In this document: positions 7,202-15,102 of the stretch, in pieces
Position numbering within the stretch: the first letter of the stretch is position 1
Layout: every line of letters begins with the position of its first letter
Source of the DNA: Verrucomicrobiales bacterium
GTDB lineage: Bacteria; Verrucomicrobiota; Verrucomicrobiia; Verrucomicrobiales; DEV007
DNA length: 28,541 bases
Assembly (NCBI GenBank): GCA_023253615.1
Contig: JALRFZ010000679.1
Coordinates: 1 to 28,541 of the forward strand
Direction: 5' to 3'
The notes under the pieces: generated by a model
Seen by the model: only the letters and a program-made list of their open reading frames with translations
What the model was told of the DNA's origin: nothing
The model's database searches: none
Program-made: the position numbers and the translations under genes

Positions 7202-8988
7202 GGCGCGGGGGCGGTGGCACCCGAAGGCGTGCCGGTGAGGAGGAGGGTGGTTTCCTCCCATCGCAACGAGGGATGGGTGGGAAGGGCGAAGGCATCGGGA
7301 TCGCGCACCTGGGCGAAGAAGCGGTTTGGGCCGCTCAGCGCGAGGATCTGTTCTTTCCGGGACTTGCTGAACAGATCGATGGCTTCCCCCATCCACCCGG
7401 GATGGGCCTGGCTGCGGGCGCGCTCGAGGGGGATGCGCTGGCCGGGAGCGATCGCGCTGCCCGCCGGACTCGTCCAGAGATCGCCACGGGCATCGCGGAA
7501 ATGGAAGGCGGTGATCTCCTGGGCGAGGTTCGAGACGAGAACGGGGATGCCGTTTTCCTCTCCCGCCGATTCAATCCGGGCACGGGCGGGCTCGGCGGTG
7601 CGGACGACAAAGGCCTGTTCGGAGCGGCTCCGGAAAAACTCGCCTTCGAACCGGCCGCCGTTGATCTCGAAGGTGGCGAAGCGGCGTCCATACTGCGAGA
7701 GGGGATTGAAGTGGCTGGGCAGCAGGTTCACCGGACTGAGATCGTAGGGGCGGCCCGTCTCGAACCCTGAGGTGACCATCACGCCGGTACGGCTGATCTG
7801 TTCCTGGCTGAGGTAGACGCGGGTCTCGCCGGGGGCGGGCTGGAGATCGGCGAGGACGACGCGGCGACCCTTTCCCCCGATGCCGTCGATGAAAAGGATG
7901 AGCAGGACGATGAGCACACAGGTGGCGACGGAAATGATGGGCGTGGTGATGAAGAGCCGGTGGCGGCGCCCGGGTTTGGCAAGGTAGAAGAGATTCACCG
8001 GGGCGACGAGGATGGCGAAGGCGAGGAGGAGAAAGAAGACGAGGGTGGGATTGAAATGCTTCGTGCCGAATCGTTTCTGCAAGTCCCAGTCTTTCTGGAA
8101 GTCGGCATTGAGGGCCTCGGACACCTGGGGGGCGTCGCGGTAGGCGGCGAGGAGTGAGCTGGGCAGATCGTCGCCGTCCCAGGTGCGGAAATAGATCCGG
8201 CCGAGGCTGAGGGTGGCATGGGATGCGGGTCGCTCGGGTGGATCGAGCGGCAAGCCGAGAGAGGAAGGATCGATGGCGGACTCGCTGAAAAGATCGAGGC
8301 GTCCACCGAGCCGGATCCACGCGACGAGTGCCTGCCGTTGTGCTGCGGCGAGGCTGCGCCAGGACGGCTCGTCGAGCATCAGCAGGTCGAGTCCGGTGTA
8401 GCCGAGCCAGTCGGAGGGCAGGTGTCCGGGCTCGAAGAGTTTGGCGAAATAGGGATTGCTGGAGTTTTCATCGCGCACCTCCTGGTCGAGGCGGGTCAGG
8501 CTGCGCTGGGCGAGGGCTTTGCTGATACCGATGAGAGGACGGGTCTGCGGCGTTTGTTCGCCGGTCTGGCGCGACTCGGCGGGCAATCCGGGGGCGCTGA
8601 CCTCGACGTTGAGACTCCGGTAGTCGTAGGCGAGGAAGGCGGGGGCAAAGGGCAGGGTCACTTCCCGGACGACCTCGGATCCGTCTTCGACCTCGATGCG
8701 ATGGGTCGTCCGGGTGGTGAGGGGGCGCCCGTGGTTGCCCTCGCTCATCGCCACGGTCCAGACGCGGGTTTTGCCGCTCTGGTTTCGGATCGTGATGCGA
8801 TAGGGCAGCGAGCCTTGTTTGGCCGCGGCTCCGAAGACGCTCTGGATCTCGACGAAGGTGCCGGGATGCTCGCGGTAATCGTGTCGGAAGACCTGCTCGC
8901 CGGCGAAGCTCCCGATGCCCGGGAGCAAGGCGGAGACGGCGACGAGAACGGCAAGGTGGCGTCTCGGCGGGTGCGTATTGGCGAACAT
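7198..8988 (-). CDS. Envelope protein with GATase1-like domain and two central membrane segments
   Basis: A 596-residue predicted inner-membrane protein. ATG 8988 is chosen because it opens a clear signal peptide (MFANTHPPRRHLAVLVAVSALLPG, cleavage near SFA-GE); the frame is open further upstream to 9309 but that part overlaps the MoxR gene and shows no similarity. An exported region follows with a segment reading LLMLDEPSWRSL...QALVAWIRLGGRL, the pattern of glutamine-amidotransferase-like folds found in proteins of MoxR/DUF58 operons. Two membrane helices lie near 311-335 and 340-368, then a C-terminal soluble domain of about 220 residues. It sits 73 bp after MoxR and overlaps the ABC ATPase by 4 bp. 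Catalytic Cys/His/Glu of a real amidotransferase were not recognised, so it is probably a binding fold. Confidence 0.78.
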   Translation of the reverse strand: MFANTHPPRRHLAVLVAVSALLPGIGSFAGEQVFRHDYREHPGTFVEIQSVFGAAAKQGSLPYRITIRNQSGKTRVWTVAMSEGNHGRPLTTRTTHRIEVEDGSEVVREVTLPFAPAFLAYDYRSLNVEVSAPGLPAESRQTGEQTPQTRPLIGISKALAQRSLTRLDQEVRDENSSNPYFAKLFEPGHLPSDWLGYTGLDLLMLDEPSWRSLAAAQRQALVAWIRLGGRLDLFSESAIDPSSLGLPLDPPERPASHATLSLGRIYFRTWDGDDLPSSLLAAYRDAPQVSEALNADFQKDWDLQKRFGTKHFNPTLVFFLLLAFAILVAPVNLFYLAKPGRRHRLFITTPIISVATCVLIVLLILFIDGIGGKGRRVVLADLQPAPGETRVYLSQEQISRTGVMVTSGFETGRPYDLSPVNLLPSHFNPLSQYGRRFATFEINGGRFEGEFFRSRSEQAFVVRTAEPARARIESAGEENGIPVLVSNLAQEITAFHFRDARGDLWTSPAGSAIAPGQRIPLERARSQAHPGWMGEAIDLFSKSRKEQILALSGPNRFFAQVRDPDAFALPTHPSLRWEETTLLLTGTPSGATAPAP

Positions 8989-9061
8989 GCGATGGTGCAA
9001 AGACGGATGGCTGTGGGTGGTGGGGTGGAGACGCGGGTGACCGGTATTTTCCTCCGATGGC

Positions 9062-10066
9062 TCAGCCCTCACGGAGTGTCGGAGCGAGATCGAGAGGCTG
9101 ACGGGGGACTTCCTCGAGGAGCTCGCCGACGACATCTCCCGTGGTCCGTCCCTCGATGCGGGCCTCGTATTGCAGGATGATGCGGTGGATGAGGACGGGT
9201 TTTGCCACGGCGGCGACATCTTCGAAGCTGGTGTTGATGCGCCCTTGCATGAGAGCCCGCGCCTTGGCGGCCGAGGCCAGGGCGAGGGCGGCGCGGGGGC
9301 TGGCGCCATATTTCAGGGCCGCGGCGGCGCGCGAGGCGCCCGCATGCGTGGCATCGACGAGCCTGGCGATGTAGTTGGCGACGACATCGGGGAGGTAGAC
9401 GCGCCGCACCGCGGCGGTGATCGCGGCGAGTTCATCGCGATCGAGCACTCTCCCGACCTCGGGCTCGACCCCGATCTCGCGGTTGAGGACGATCTTCTGG
9501 AGGGTCGCGACGGAGTTCCGGTGGACCTCGAGCTTGAAGAGGAAGCGGTCGAGCTGGGCCTCGGGGAGCGGGTAGGTGCCCTCGAGCTCGATGGGGTTCT
9601 GCGTGGCGAGGACGAAGAAGGGAGAGGGCAGGGGGTGGGTCGTGCCGAGCACGGTGACGCGTTGCTCCTGCATCGCCTCGAGCAGCGCGGACTGGGTCTT
9701 GGGCGAGGCCCGGTTGATTTCGTCGGCGAGCACGAGATTGGCGAAGAGGGGGCCTTTCTGGAAAACGAACTCGCGCCCCTTTTCCGTCTCCTGCAGCACG
9801 GGGTTGCCGGTGATGTCGCCGGGGAGGAGATCGGGGGTGAACTGGATACGCTTGTTTTCGAGCTCGAGGGTCTTGGCGAGCGCCTTGACCAGCTCGGTCT
9901 TGCCCAGTCCGGGAAGACCTTCGAGGAGGATGTGCCCGCGGGCGAGGAGCCCCGTCACCACGAGCTCGACGAGCGCTTCCTGACCATAAATCGCCTGGTT
10001 GAGGGTATCGACCAGTTCACGGATCCTGGCGGCATGGGCGGAAGCTTCGGTTTCGTCGAGAGACAT
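9062..10066 (-). CDS. MoxR family AAA+ ATPase
   Basis: A 334-residue MoxR ATPase, the probable motor of the operon below it. Recognised motifs are Walker A GLPGLGKT (near residue 50), the MoxR-typical RIQFTPDLLPGDITG, Walker B LVLADEINRASPKTQSALLEAM, sensor ATQNPIE followed by GTYPLPEAQLDRFLF, and the C-terminal lid with GASPRA. The start at ATG 10066 (MSLDETEAS) gives the usual family length; ATG 10123 and a GTG/ATG at 10219 would add residues without similarity, and no start has a convincing ribosome site. It leads six co-directional genes and is divergent from rpsP. MoxR proteins are regarded as chaperones that insert cofactors or remodel complexes with DUF58/VWA partners. Confidence 0.93.
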   Translation of the reverse strand: MSLDETEASAHAARIRELVDTLNQAIYGQEALVELVVTGLLARGHILLEGLPGLGKTELVKALAKTLELENKRIQFTPDLLPGDITGNPVLQETEKGREFVFQKGPLFANLVLADEINRASPKTQSALLEAMQEQRVTVLGTTHPLPSPFFVLATQNPIELEGTYPLPEAQLDRFLFKLEVHRNSVATLQKIVLNREIGVEPEVGRVLDRDELAAITAAVRRVYLPDVVANYIARLVDATHAGASRAAAALKYGASPRAALALASAAKARALMQGRINTSFEDVAAVAKPVLIHRIILQYEARIEGRTTGDVVGELLEEVPRQPLDLAPTLREG

Positions 10067-10261
10067 GGCGGCATTGAAGGCGACATTCCGGGTCCTTGCC
10101 AAGAGAATTCGGGGGGCGGGCATGGGGAACCGTGCGAAATTATCAGGAAACTTGCGTTTGATTTTTTGGAATTCCAACGTATCCAGTTCCCCTCCCGCCG
10201 CTCCGGCGGGCGAGATCACGCCTCACGGCGAGCAAGCAACATTGAATCCAGCACCGGGGAT
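10067..10261. promoter_or_regulatory. Divergent intergenic region between MoxR operon and rpsP
   Basis: These 195 bp must hold the promoters of both the minus-strand operon and rpsP. A perfect 12-bp palindrome, TTGGAATTCCAA, lies at 10166-10177. On the minus strand GATAAT (10144-10139) fits a -10 box but has no good -35. On the plus strand TTGATT (10158-10163) and TATCCA (10180-10185) form a weak pair overlapping the palindrome. Confidence 0.4.
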
Positions 10262-10507
10262 ATGGTTAAAATCAGACTGAGACGCGAAGGAACGAAGGAT
10301 CGTCCTTTCTATCGTATTGTGGTGGCCGACGGCCGCGCGCGCCGCGAAGGCGCTTTCATCGAGCAGCTCGGTACCTACGATCCGCTCCGCGACAAGTCGA
10401 ACTTCAACATCGACCTCGCGAAGGCGGATGAGTGGATCGGCAAGGGTGCCCAGCCCTCCGAGACCGTGCGCAGCCTCATGAAGAAGGCCCGCCAGGCGTC
10501 TGCCTGA
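10262..10507 (+). CDS. rpsP: 30S ribosomal protein S16
   Basis: S16 is an 81-residue protein of the small ribosomal subunit body. The N-terminus VKIRLRREGTKDRPFYRIVVADGR and the following EQLGTYDP match the family closely, and the length is normal. The ATG at 10262 is the only sensible start; GGGGA ends 1 nt before it, too close to be a classical ribosome site. In many bacteria rpsP leads an rpsP-rimM-trmD-rplS operon. Here it stands alone, with a strong terminator 26 bp past its stop and no rimM or trmD behind it in the window. Confidence 0.97.
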   Translation: MVKIRLRREGTKDRPFYRIVVADGRARREGAFIEQLGTYDPLRDKSNFNIDLAKADEWIGKGAQPSETVRSLMKKARQASA

Positions 10508-10533
10508 CGGGTTCGCTTGCTCTGATCTCCACG

Positions 10534-10568
10534 AAGAGGGGGGTGCCTGTCGGCTCACCCCTTTTTTT
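10534..10568 (+). terminator. Rho-independent terminator after rpsP
   Basis: The stem GGGGTG (10540-10545) / CACCCC (10556-10561) has a 10-nt loop and can extend through A/G-T pairs on both sides. Seven T follow (10562-10568). Confidence 0.88.
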
Positions 10569-10805
10569 GTGCCCCGATGCTCTCCCTCGGGCTCCCTCGT
10601 CGCTGGTCTCGCCGGGCATCTCATCGGTGGTGGAGGCACCTGATCCAGGCGAAACGGAATCTCGTCGAAGCCTCCCCCGAAACGCACGGGCTCCGCGCCG
10701 AGGTCGAGGGTTCGCGGGCCCCCTTGCCTTGATCACTTCCCGAATCCCGGGAGGGAAACAACCTTTTCCTTGCCGGGGCAGGGGACGATTCGCCATCTTC
10801 GGCGC
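10569..10805. other. Intergenic stretch without a recognisable gene
   Basis: This region between the rpsP terminator and the next start is GC-rich. Open frames cross it on both strands but none shows similarity to a known family or a plausible start. A small TCCCG/CGGGA inverted repeat lies near 10738-10752. No clear promoter for the downstream gene is visible. Confidence 0.35.
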
Positions 10806-11522
10806 ATGAAGTCCCCCTTTGCCTTTCGTTTTCCACCAGCCGTTCCTTTGATCGTTTCACTGTGCCTGGGGTTCCCCTGTCTTTTCCCCGCCATAGGTCG
10901 GGCGGAGAGCGATGGCGAACTCAAAATGCGTCTCCGTGAGTCGGAGAGGGAGGTGGAGCGGCTTCGCGACAAACTGCACGAAGCCCAGCGTGAACTCGGA
11001 GCCAAGGCGGAGCGGATCGAGGATCTCGAGACGGCTCTGGCCGAGACGCGAAAGCGCGGCAGGGAACCGGAATCCTCGCGGAAACGGAAGGTGGAAAAGC
11101 GGCCGGAGGCGTCCCCCGCCTCTCAAAAGAAGAAGCGGGTGCCCGAGCCGCCCAAGCCTTCGCCGGCAGTGCAGAAGAAGCCGGCGGCATTCTCGGTGGA
11201 CTACGAGGAGAAATCCGCGGTCAATTACGAAGGCCGGGACAAGGCTCTCGCCGGGGCGAGGGAGCAACTCGCCGCCGACCCGGCGGCTCGCTTCGAGGTG
11301 GTGGCCACGGCGGACGACAGCGAATATGCCGAGGTGAACCGGACCATCGCCGCGAACCGGGCGAAGTATCGCGTCGATTTTCTCGCCCTTTCCGGAATCC
11401 CGGGAGACCGTCTCTCGGCCGTGGAGGGGGATGGGAGCGGGGTGGGTCGTCGCGCGACGATCACGACACGGATCGGTGCGGGGAAGAAGCCGTGGGAAGA
11501 GGCCGGGAAGAAGGCCCGGTGA
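10806..11522 (+). CDS. Coiled-coil envelope protein with a degenerate OmpA-like C-terminal domain
   Basis: A 238-residue exported protein not assignable to a named family. ATG 10806 opens a signal peptide (MKSPFAFRFPPAVPLIVSL, cleavage near GRA-ES). Residues about 38-75 are heptad-like and rich in Glu/Arg/Leu (coiled coil), followed by a Lys/Pro-rich linker (about 80-120). The C-terminal 100 residues resemble the OmpA-like peptidoglycan-binding fold: a YEGRDKALAGAREQLAADP helix, then ATADDSEYAEVNRTIAANRA and FLALSGIP. In this alignment the Asp of the TD motif and the Arg of the LSxxRA motif, which contact diaminopimelate in OmpA-like domains, are kept, but the Gly positions between are lost. 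A role in tethering the envelope is inferred. An imperfect inverted repeat follows the stop. Confidence 0.7.
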   Translation: MKSPFAFRFPPAVPLIVSLCLGFPCLFPAIGRAESDGELKMRLRESEREVERLRDKLHEAQRELGAKAERIEDLETALAETRKRGREPESSRKRKVEKRPEASPASQKKKRVPEPPKPSPAVQKKPAAFSVDYEEKSAVNYEGRDKALAGAREQLAADPAARFEVVATADDSEYAEVNRTIAANRAKYRVDFLALSGIPGDRLSAVEGDGSGVGRRATITTRIGAGKKPWEEAGKKAR

Positions 11523-11553
11523 CCCGGTTTCGCTGGGGCCGAAAACAACCGGG
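11523..11553 (+). repeat. Inverted repeat just after the OmpA-like gene
   Basis: CCCGGTT (11523-11529) and AACCGGG (11547-11553) form a perfect 7-bp inverted repeat with an inner TTTCG/CGAAA pair. No T-run follows, so it is an imperfect or processing-type 3-prime structure rather than a clear terminator. Confidence 0.45.
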
Positions 11554-11628
11554 CACGGAGAAGCAAATTTGTTGACCGTATTCAAAAGATGGGCTGAACT
11601 CAGCGCGGTTCGACCCCATTGACCTTTT

Positions 11629-12594
11629 ATGTCCCTTTCCTCCGGTTCCTCACGCAAGCCAGTCGCCCTCATCACGGGAGGAGCGGGCTTTCTCGGCTCC
11701 CATCTCGGTGACCGCCTCCTCGCCGAAGGGCTTCAGGTCGTGGCGATCGACAACCTCCTCACGGGGTCGCTCGAAAACATCGCCCATCACGAAGGAAATC
11801 CCGATTTCCGCTTCATCGAGCACGACGTGACCCGCTTCATCGAATTCGAGGGCGAGGTCGATTACATTTTCCACTTCGCCTCTCCGGCGAGTCCTTTCGA
11901 TTACCTCGAGCTGCCCATCCAGACCTTGAAAGTCGGGTCGCTCGGCACCCACAACGCACTCGGACTGGCTCGCGCCAAGGGTGCCACCTTCCTTCTCGCC
12001 TCGACCTCCGAGGTCTATGGAGACCCGCTCGTCCACCCGCAACGCGAGGACTACTGGGGCAACGTGAATCCCATTGGTCCGCGCGGGGTCTATGATGAGG
12101 CGAAGCGCTTTGCCGAGGCGATCACGATGGCCTACCACCGGACTCATGGCGTCGATACCAAGATCGTGCGCATTTTCAACACCTACGGGCCCCGCATGCG
12201 TCTCCACGACGGACGTGTCGTGCCGGCCTTCATCGGCCAGGCGCTCGAGGGAAAGGCACTGACCGTCTTCGGGGATGGAAGCCAGACGAGGAGCTTCTGT
12301 TACGTGAGCGATCTCATCGACGGGATTTTCCGCCTCAGCCGCAGCGACTGCCACGACCCCGTCAACATCGGCAATCCCCGCGAGATGACGATTCTGGAAT
12401 TCGCGGAGCGCATCCGCGATCTCATTCCCGGCACGCCCGGGATCCTGCACGAGCCGCTGCCGGTCGACGATCCCAAGGTGCGGCAGCCCAACATCGCGAA
12501 AGCCCGGGAAGTGCTCGGATGGGAGCCGAAAGTGCCTTTCGAGGAGGGAATCGTGGAGACGATCGGGTATTTCCGGAAAAAATGTTCGAATTGA
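11629..12594 (+). CDS. UDP-glucuronate decarboxylase (UDP-xylose synthase type)
   Basis: A 321-residue extended short-chain dehydrogenase that likely converts UDP-glucuronate to UDP-xylose, a precursor of surface polysaccharide, in the cytoplasm. The NAD-binding GGAGFLG is at 17-23, the active-site Thr-Ser-Glu segment TSEVYGDP at 126-133 and the catalytic Tyr155-xxx-Lys159 in [16 protein letters not shown], the [14 protein letters not shown] segment and the NIGNP near the C-terminus are typical of the UXS clade. An ATG at 11629 begins the gene; the spacing to the preceding gene (106 bp) and the following candidate promoter suggest a separate unit. A dTDP-glucose dehydratase is less likely because the UXS-specific [13 protein letters not shown] and ARxxGPRGxYDEAKR patterns fit best. 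Confidence 0.9.
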   Translation: MSLSSGSSRKPVALITGGAGFLGSHLGDRLLAEGLQVVAIDNLLTGSLENIAHHEGNPDFRFIEHDVTRFIEFEGEVDYIFHFASPASPFDYLELPIQTLKVGSLGTHNALGLARAKGATFLLASTSEVYGDPLVHPQREDYWGNVNPIGPRGVYDEAKRFAEAITMAYHRTHGVDTKIVRIFNTYGPRMRLHDGRVVPAFIGQALEGKALTVFGDGSQTRSFCYVSDLIDGIFRLSRSDCHDPVNIGNPREMTILEFAERIRDLIPGTPGILHEPLPVDDPKVRQPNIAKAREVLGWEPKVPFEEGIVETIGYFRKKCSN

Positions 12595-12607
12595 GTGGAT
12601 TTGAGTC

Positions 12608-12637
12608 TTTACGCCCCGCTTCGCCCTGTCGTATGAT
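12608..12637 (+). promoter_or_regulatory. Candidate sigma70-type promoter of the pilus locus
   Basis: TTTACG (12608-12613) and TATGAT (12632-12637, five of six consensus positions) are separated by 18 bp. The pair lies just after the decarboxylase stop and about 60 bp before the first gene of the pilus block. Confidence 0.4.
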
Positions 12638-12696
12638 CTTCCAGCCGGAACCCGAGAAGAGTGTCCGGTGCCAGTCCGAAATCTGAAAAACCCAAG

Positions 12697-13296
12697 ATGA
12701 AATCCCTCCTCGCCCTCGCTGCCACCCTCTCGGTCCTGACCGCCGCCTCGCTCCATGCCCAGCAACAGGTTCAGTTGAAATTGGGGGATGTGGACGTGAA
12801 GTCTCCGGTTTTCGAAGCCCAGAAGACCCCCAATTTCCAGGCTGGTGACGTGAAGAGCAAGAATGTGCCGAATCCGCGGGATTGGCTCGAAATCGAGGTC
12901 GAGTTCGAGGTGAAGGGCGCGCGCGGCGCGGTCGTGAAGGATCTCCTGTTCCGGTATTACGTGGGCTTCCGTGATACCGCAGGCACCCCCCGTGTGCTGA
13001 CCGGAGACGTCAAACACATCAATATTTCCGCCGGCGAGACGTTCTTCTCCGCGGCCTACATCGCCCCGAACACCCTTGGTGAGATCACGGGCGATTTCCG
13101 CCGGTTCCAGTCCAGCGCGGTCGAGGCGGTGGGAGTGGAGGTCTATTACAACGGGGTGATTGTCGGTGGCACCACCACCAAGGGCAAATTCTGGGAGGCG
13201 ATCTCCCCCCAGCCCGGCGTGCTCGGCAAGGCGGATACTCCTTTTGCCCTGCTTTGGATCGACCGTTATGCCGACGTGGAGAAATCCTCTCGCTGA
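12697..13296 (+). CDS. Exported protein, Amuc_1102 homologue
   Basis: A 199-residue periplasmic or surface protein. ATG 12697 opens a typical signal peptide (MKSLLALAATLSVLTAASLHA, cleaved before QQQ); the upstream in-frame start at 12661 would bury it. The mature part has alternating hydrophobic strands (WLEIEVEFEV, DLLFRYYVGF, AVGVEVYYNG) and no catalytic motif, consistent with a beta-sandwich. It occupies the place of Amuc_1102 in the Akkermansia pilus-like locus; as I recall, that protein has an immunoglobulin-like fold. It precedes the PilM-PilN fusion by 49 bp and is probably the first gene of the operon. Assignment is by gene order and general form, not by a motif. Confidence 0.75.
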   Translation: MKSLLALAATLSVLTAASLHAQQQVQLKLGDVDVKSPVFEAQKTPNFQAGDVKSKNVPNPRDWLEIEVEFEVKGARGAVVKDLLFRYYVGFRDTAGTPRVLTGDVKHINISAGETFFSAAYIAPNTLGEITGDFRRFQSSAVEAVGVEVYYNGVIVGGTTTKGKFWEAISPQPGVLGKADTPFALLWIDRYADVEKSSR

Positions 13297-13345
13297 GTCG
13301 TGGTCTCGTGGAGTTTGAAGACAAGTTGGTGAAGCATTTCACATT

Positions 13346-15085
13346 ATGGCGGATGATCGAATCTTATCCTTGAGCCTCGGTTCCCAGCAGGTGACCGCGG
13401 CTCTGTTCTCGAAAACAGCGGGGGGCGGGTTGCGGCTCGAGAAAATCGAGCGGCTCGACTTTGTGGGCGATCCGTCTGAAGATGGTTCGCGAAACGCGCA
13501 GGCGGCCCAAGCCCTCAAGGAGGTGGTCTCGTCGCTGAAGGTGAAGGGGGCGAAAACCCATTACGTGATCTCGTCGTTCCCCGTGCTTGTGAAATTCGCG
13601 AGCCTACCGGCTCTGGATGGAGCGCGCGTCGATCAGATCGTCGAGTTCGAAGCCCAGCAGCAGGTCCCTTATCCGATCAACGAGGTCGTCTGGGGCTACC
13701 AGTTGACGGGCGAGCCCGGCGATGTCGAGGTGGAGGTGGCGCTGGCGGCCGTCAAGTCCGACGAACTCACCGAAATCGACGAGATGGTCGTCGCGGCCGG
13801 GTTGAAGTCCAATGGAGCGGAGTTCTCGCCCGCCGCCCTTTACAACGCCTTGCGCTTCAACTATTCCGATATCGAGGATGCCACCTTGTTGATCGATATC
13901 GGGGCGCGCACCACCGACATGATCTTCATGGAGGGTGGCAAGCTCTTCATCCGCACCGTGAAAATCGGAGGTGCCGATATTTCCCGGGCCATCGCGAAGG
14001 AGTTCGGCACGGACTTCGGCTCGGCCGATCACCGGAAGGTCATGGATGGTTTCGTGGCGTTGGGTGGTCCTTACGCCGATCACGATAACCCGGAAATCGC
14101 CGCCATTTCCAAAGTGGTTCGGAATTCCCTCACGCGTCTTCACTCGGAAGTGATGCGGACGATCAATTTTTACCGGAGCCAGCAGGGAGGCGGAGCCCCC
14201 GCCTTCGTTCTCCTCAGCGGCGCCACCGCGGGCCTTCCTTTCATCCGGGAATTCTTCGCGGAAAAGCTGAGTCTTCCCGTAGATCATTTCAATCCCTTCC
14301 GGAATGTCACGGTCGCGAAAGGGGCCGTCGCCGAATTGGTCTCCGTGAACGGACACCAATTCGGCGACCTCGTCGGGTCCGCGCTCGCACAGGTCGGAGA
14401 GGTTCCCATCCGGATCGACCTGATTCCCGAATCGGTGAAAAAGAACCGCGAGCTCGATGCCCGCAAACCGGCCCTCGTCCTCGCCCTGGTCGCCGTCGCG
14501 GCCCTGCTTGGCGGGATGGGATTCTTCTTCACCAAGGGCGCCCAGGTGGCTTCCGAGCGGGCGGGTGAGGTCGATACCAAGGCGGCGGATCTCACGAAAT
14601 TCAACAACCAGATCAAGGTCCTGCAGGATGAACTGGTCGTGATCGACGGGCAGCAGAGGCCTTACGTCGATTCGGTGCGGCACCGGGTCTATTGGGTGCA
14701 GGTCTTCAATTACCTCAGCGGCAAGCTGCAGAACGATCTCATCCACATGACGAGTCTCGAACCGCTTTCCAATGGCGTGCCCATCATCGAGGACGAAGGG
14801 TCGGCCTTGGCGGGAGTCGCGGGCCAGGGCGAATCGATCATCGATGCCTTCGCCGTGAAGGGGCTCTGGCGGGAGAATCCGCGCGGCTCGGAAGTCGTCT
14901 ACGACCTCTTCAAGGCGCTCAAGGGAGATGCCGACAGCGGCACCCAGGGCTTCTTCGATCTCCAGGAGGTCGATATCAGCGTCGTGGGCACGGTCGTGGC
15001 CGGGACGGACAACGATCGATTTGCTTATCCCTTCAGCATGACCCTGCCTCTCCCGGAAGAGAATCAGGTGAGTTTCTCCAAGTAG
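13346..15085 (+). CDS. pilM: PilM-PilN fusion protein, Amuc_1101-like
   Basis: A 579-residue fusion of two type IV pilus/type II secretion inner-membrane components. Residues 1 to about 345 are a PilM-like actin fold: ILSLSLGSQQVTAALF at the start, PYPINEVVWGY, and the phosphate-2-type LIDIGARTTDMIF with IRTVKIGGADISRAIA. Residues 355-361 read IRIDLIP, matching the conserved INLLP motif of PilN that normally docks on PilM; a membrane helix (about 375-396) and a coiled-coil/ferredoxin-like PilN domain follow. In classical systems PilM is cytoplasmic and PilN is a separate membrane protein, so here the two are covalently linked and membrane-anchored. It lies between the Amuc_1102-like and Amuc_1100-like genes. 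Confidence 0.88.
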   Translation: MADDRILSLSLGSQQVTAALFSKTAGGGLRLEKIERLDFVGDPSEDGSRNAQAAQALKEVVSSLKVKGAKTHYVISSFPVLVKFASLPALDGARVDQIVEFEAQQQVPYPINEVVWGYQLTGEPGDVEVEVALAAVKSDELTEIDEMVVAAGLKSNGAEFSPAALYNALRFNYSDIEDATLLIDIGARTTDMIFMEGGKLFIRTVKIGGADISRAIAKEFGTDFGSADHRKVMDGFVALGGPYADHDNPEIAAISKVVRNSLTRLHSEVMRTINFYRSQQGGGAPAFVLLSGATAGLPFIREFFAEKLSLPVDHFNPFRNVTVAKGAVAELVSVNGHQFGDLVGSALAQVGEVPIRIDLIPESVKKNRELDARKPALVLALVAVAALLGGMGFFFTKGAQVASERAGEVDTKAADLTKFNNQIKVLQDELVVIDGQQRPYVDSVRHRVYWVQVFNYLSGKLQNDLIHMTSLEPLSNGVPIIEDEGSALAGVAGQGESIIDAFAVKGLWRENPRGSEVVYDLFKALKGDADSGTQGFFDLQEVDISVVGTVVAGTDNDRFAYPFSMTLPLPEENQVSFSK

Positions 15086-15102
15086 TAGTGGTTTGATTGA
15101 AA

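Noticed and set aside
7202..7396. N-terminal extension of the ABC ATPase
   Set aside because: It overlaps the coding sequence of the preceding envelope protein and has no similarity; ATG 7201 with ATGA overlap fits better.
8989..9309. N-terminal extension of the GATase1-like envelope protein
   Set aside because: It overlaps the MoxR coding region and would place the signal peptide internally.
9170..10507. A 445-codon plus-strand frame that runs antisense to MoxR and ends in the S16 reading frame
   Set aside because: The upstream part is the low-complexity antisense shadow of the MoxR gene; only the last 81 codons (rpsP) are real, from ATG 10262.
10432..10809. A 125-codon plus-strand frame overlapping rpsP and the following gap
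   Set aside because: It is out of frame with rpsP, crosses a strong terminator and has no similarity or ribosome site.
11572..11600. TTGACC as a promoter for the decarboxylase gene
   Set aside because: No acceptable -10 hexamer lies at 16-18 bp downstream, so the match to a -35 box alone is not convincing.
11650..13017. A 455-codon minus-strand frame opposite the decarboxylase and the Amuc_1102-like gene
   Set aside because: It spans two unrelated real genes and shows no similarity; antisense shadow.
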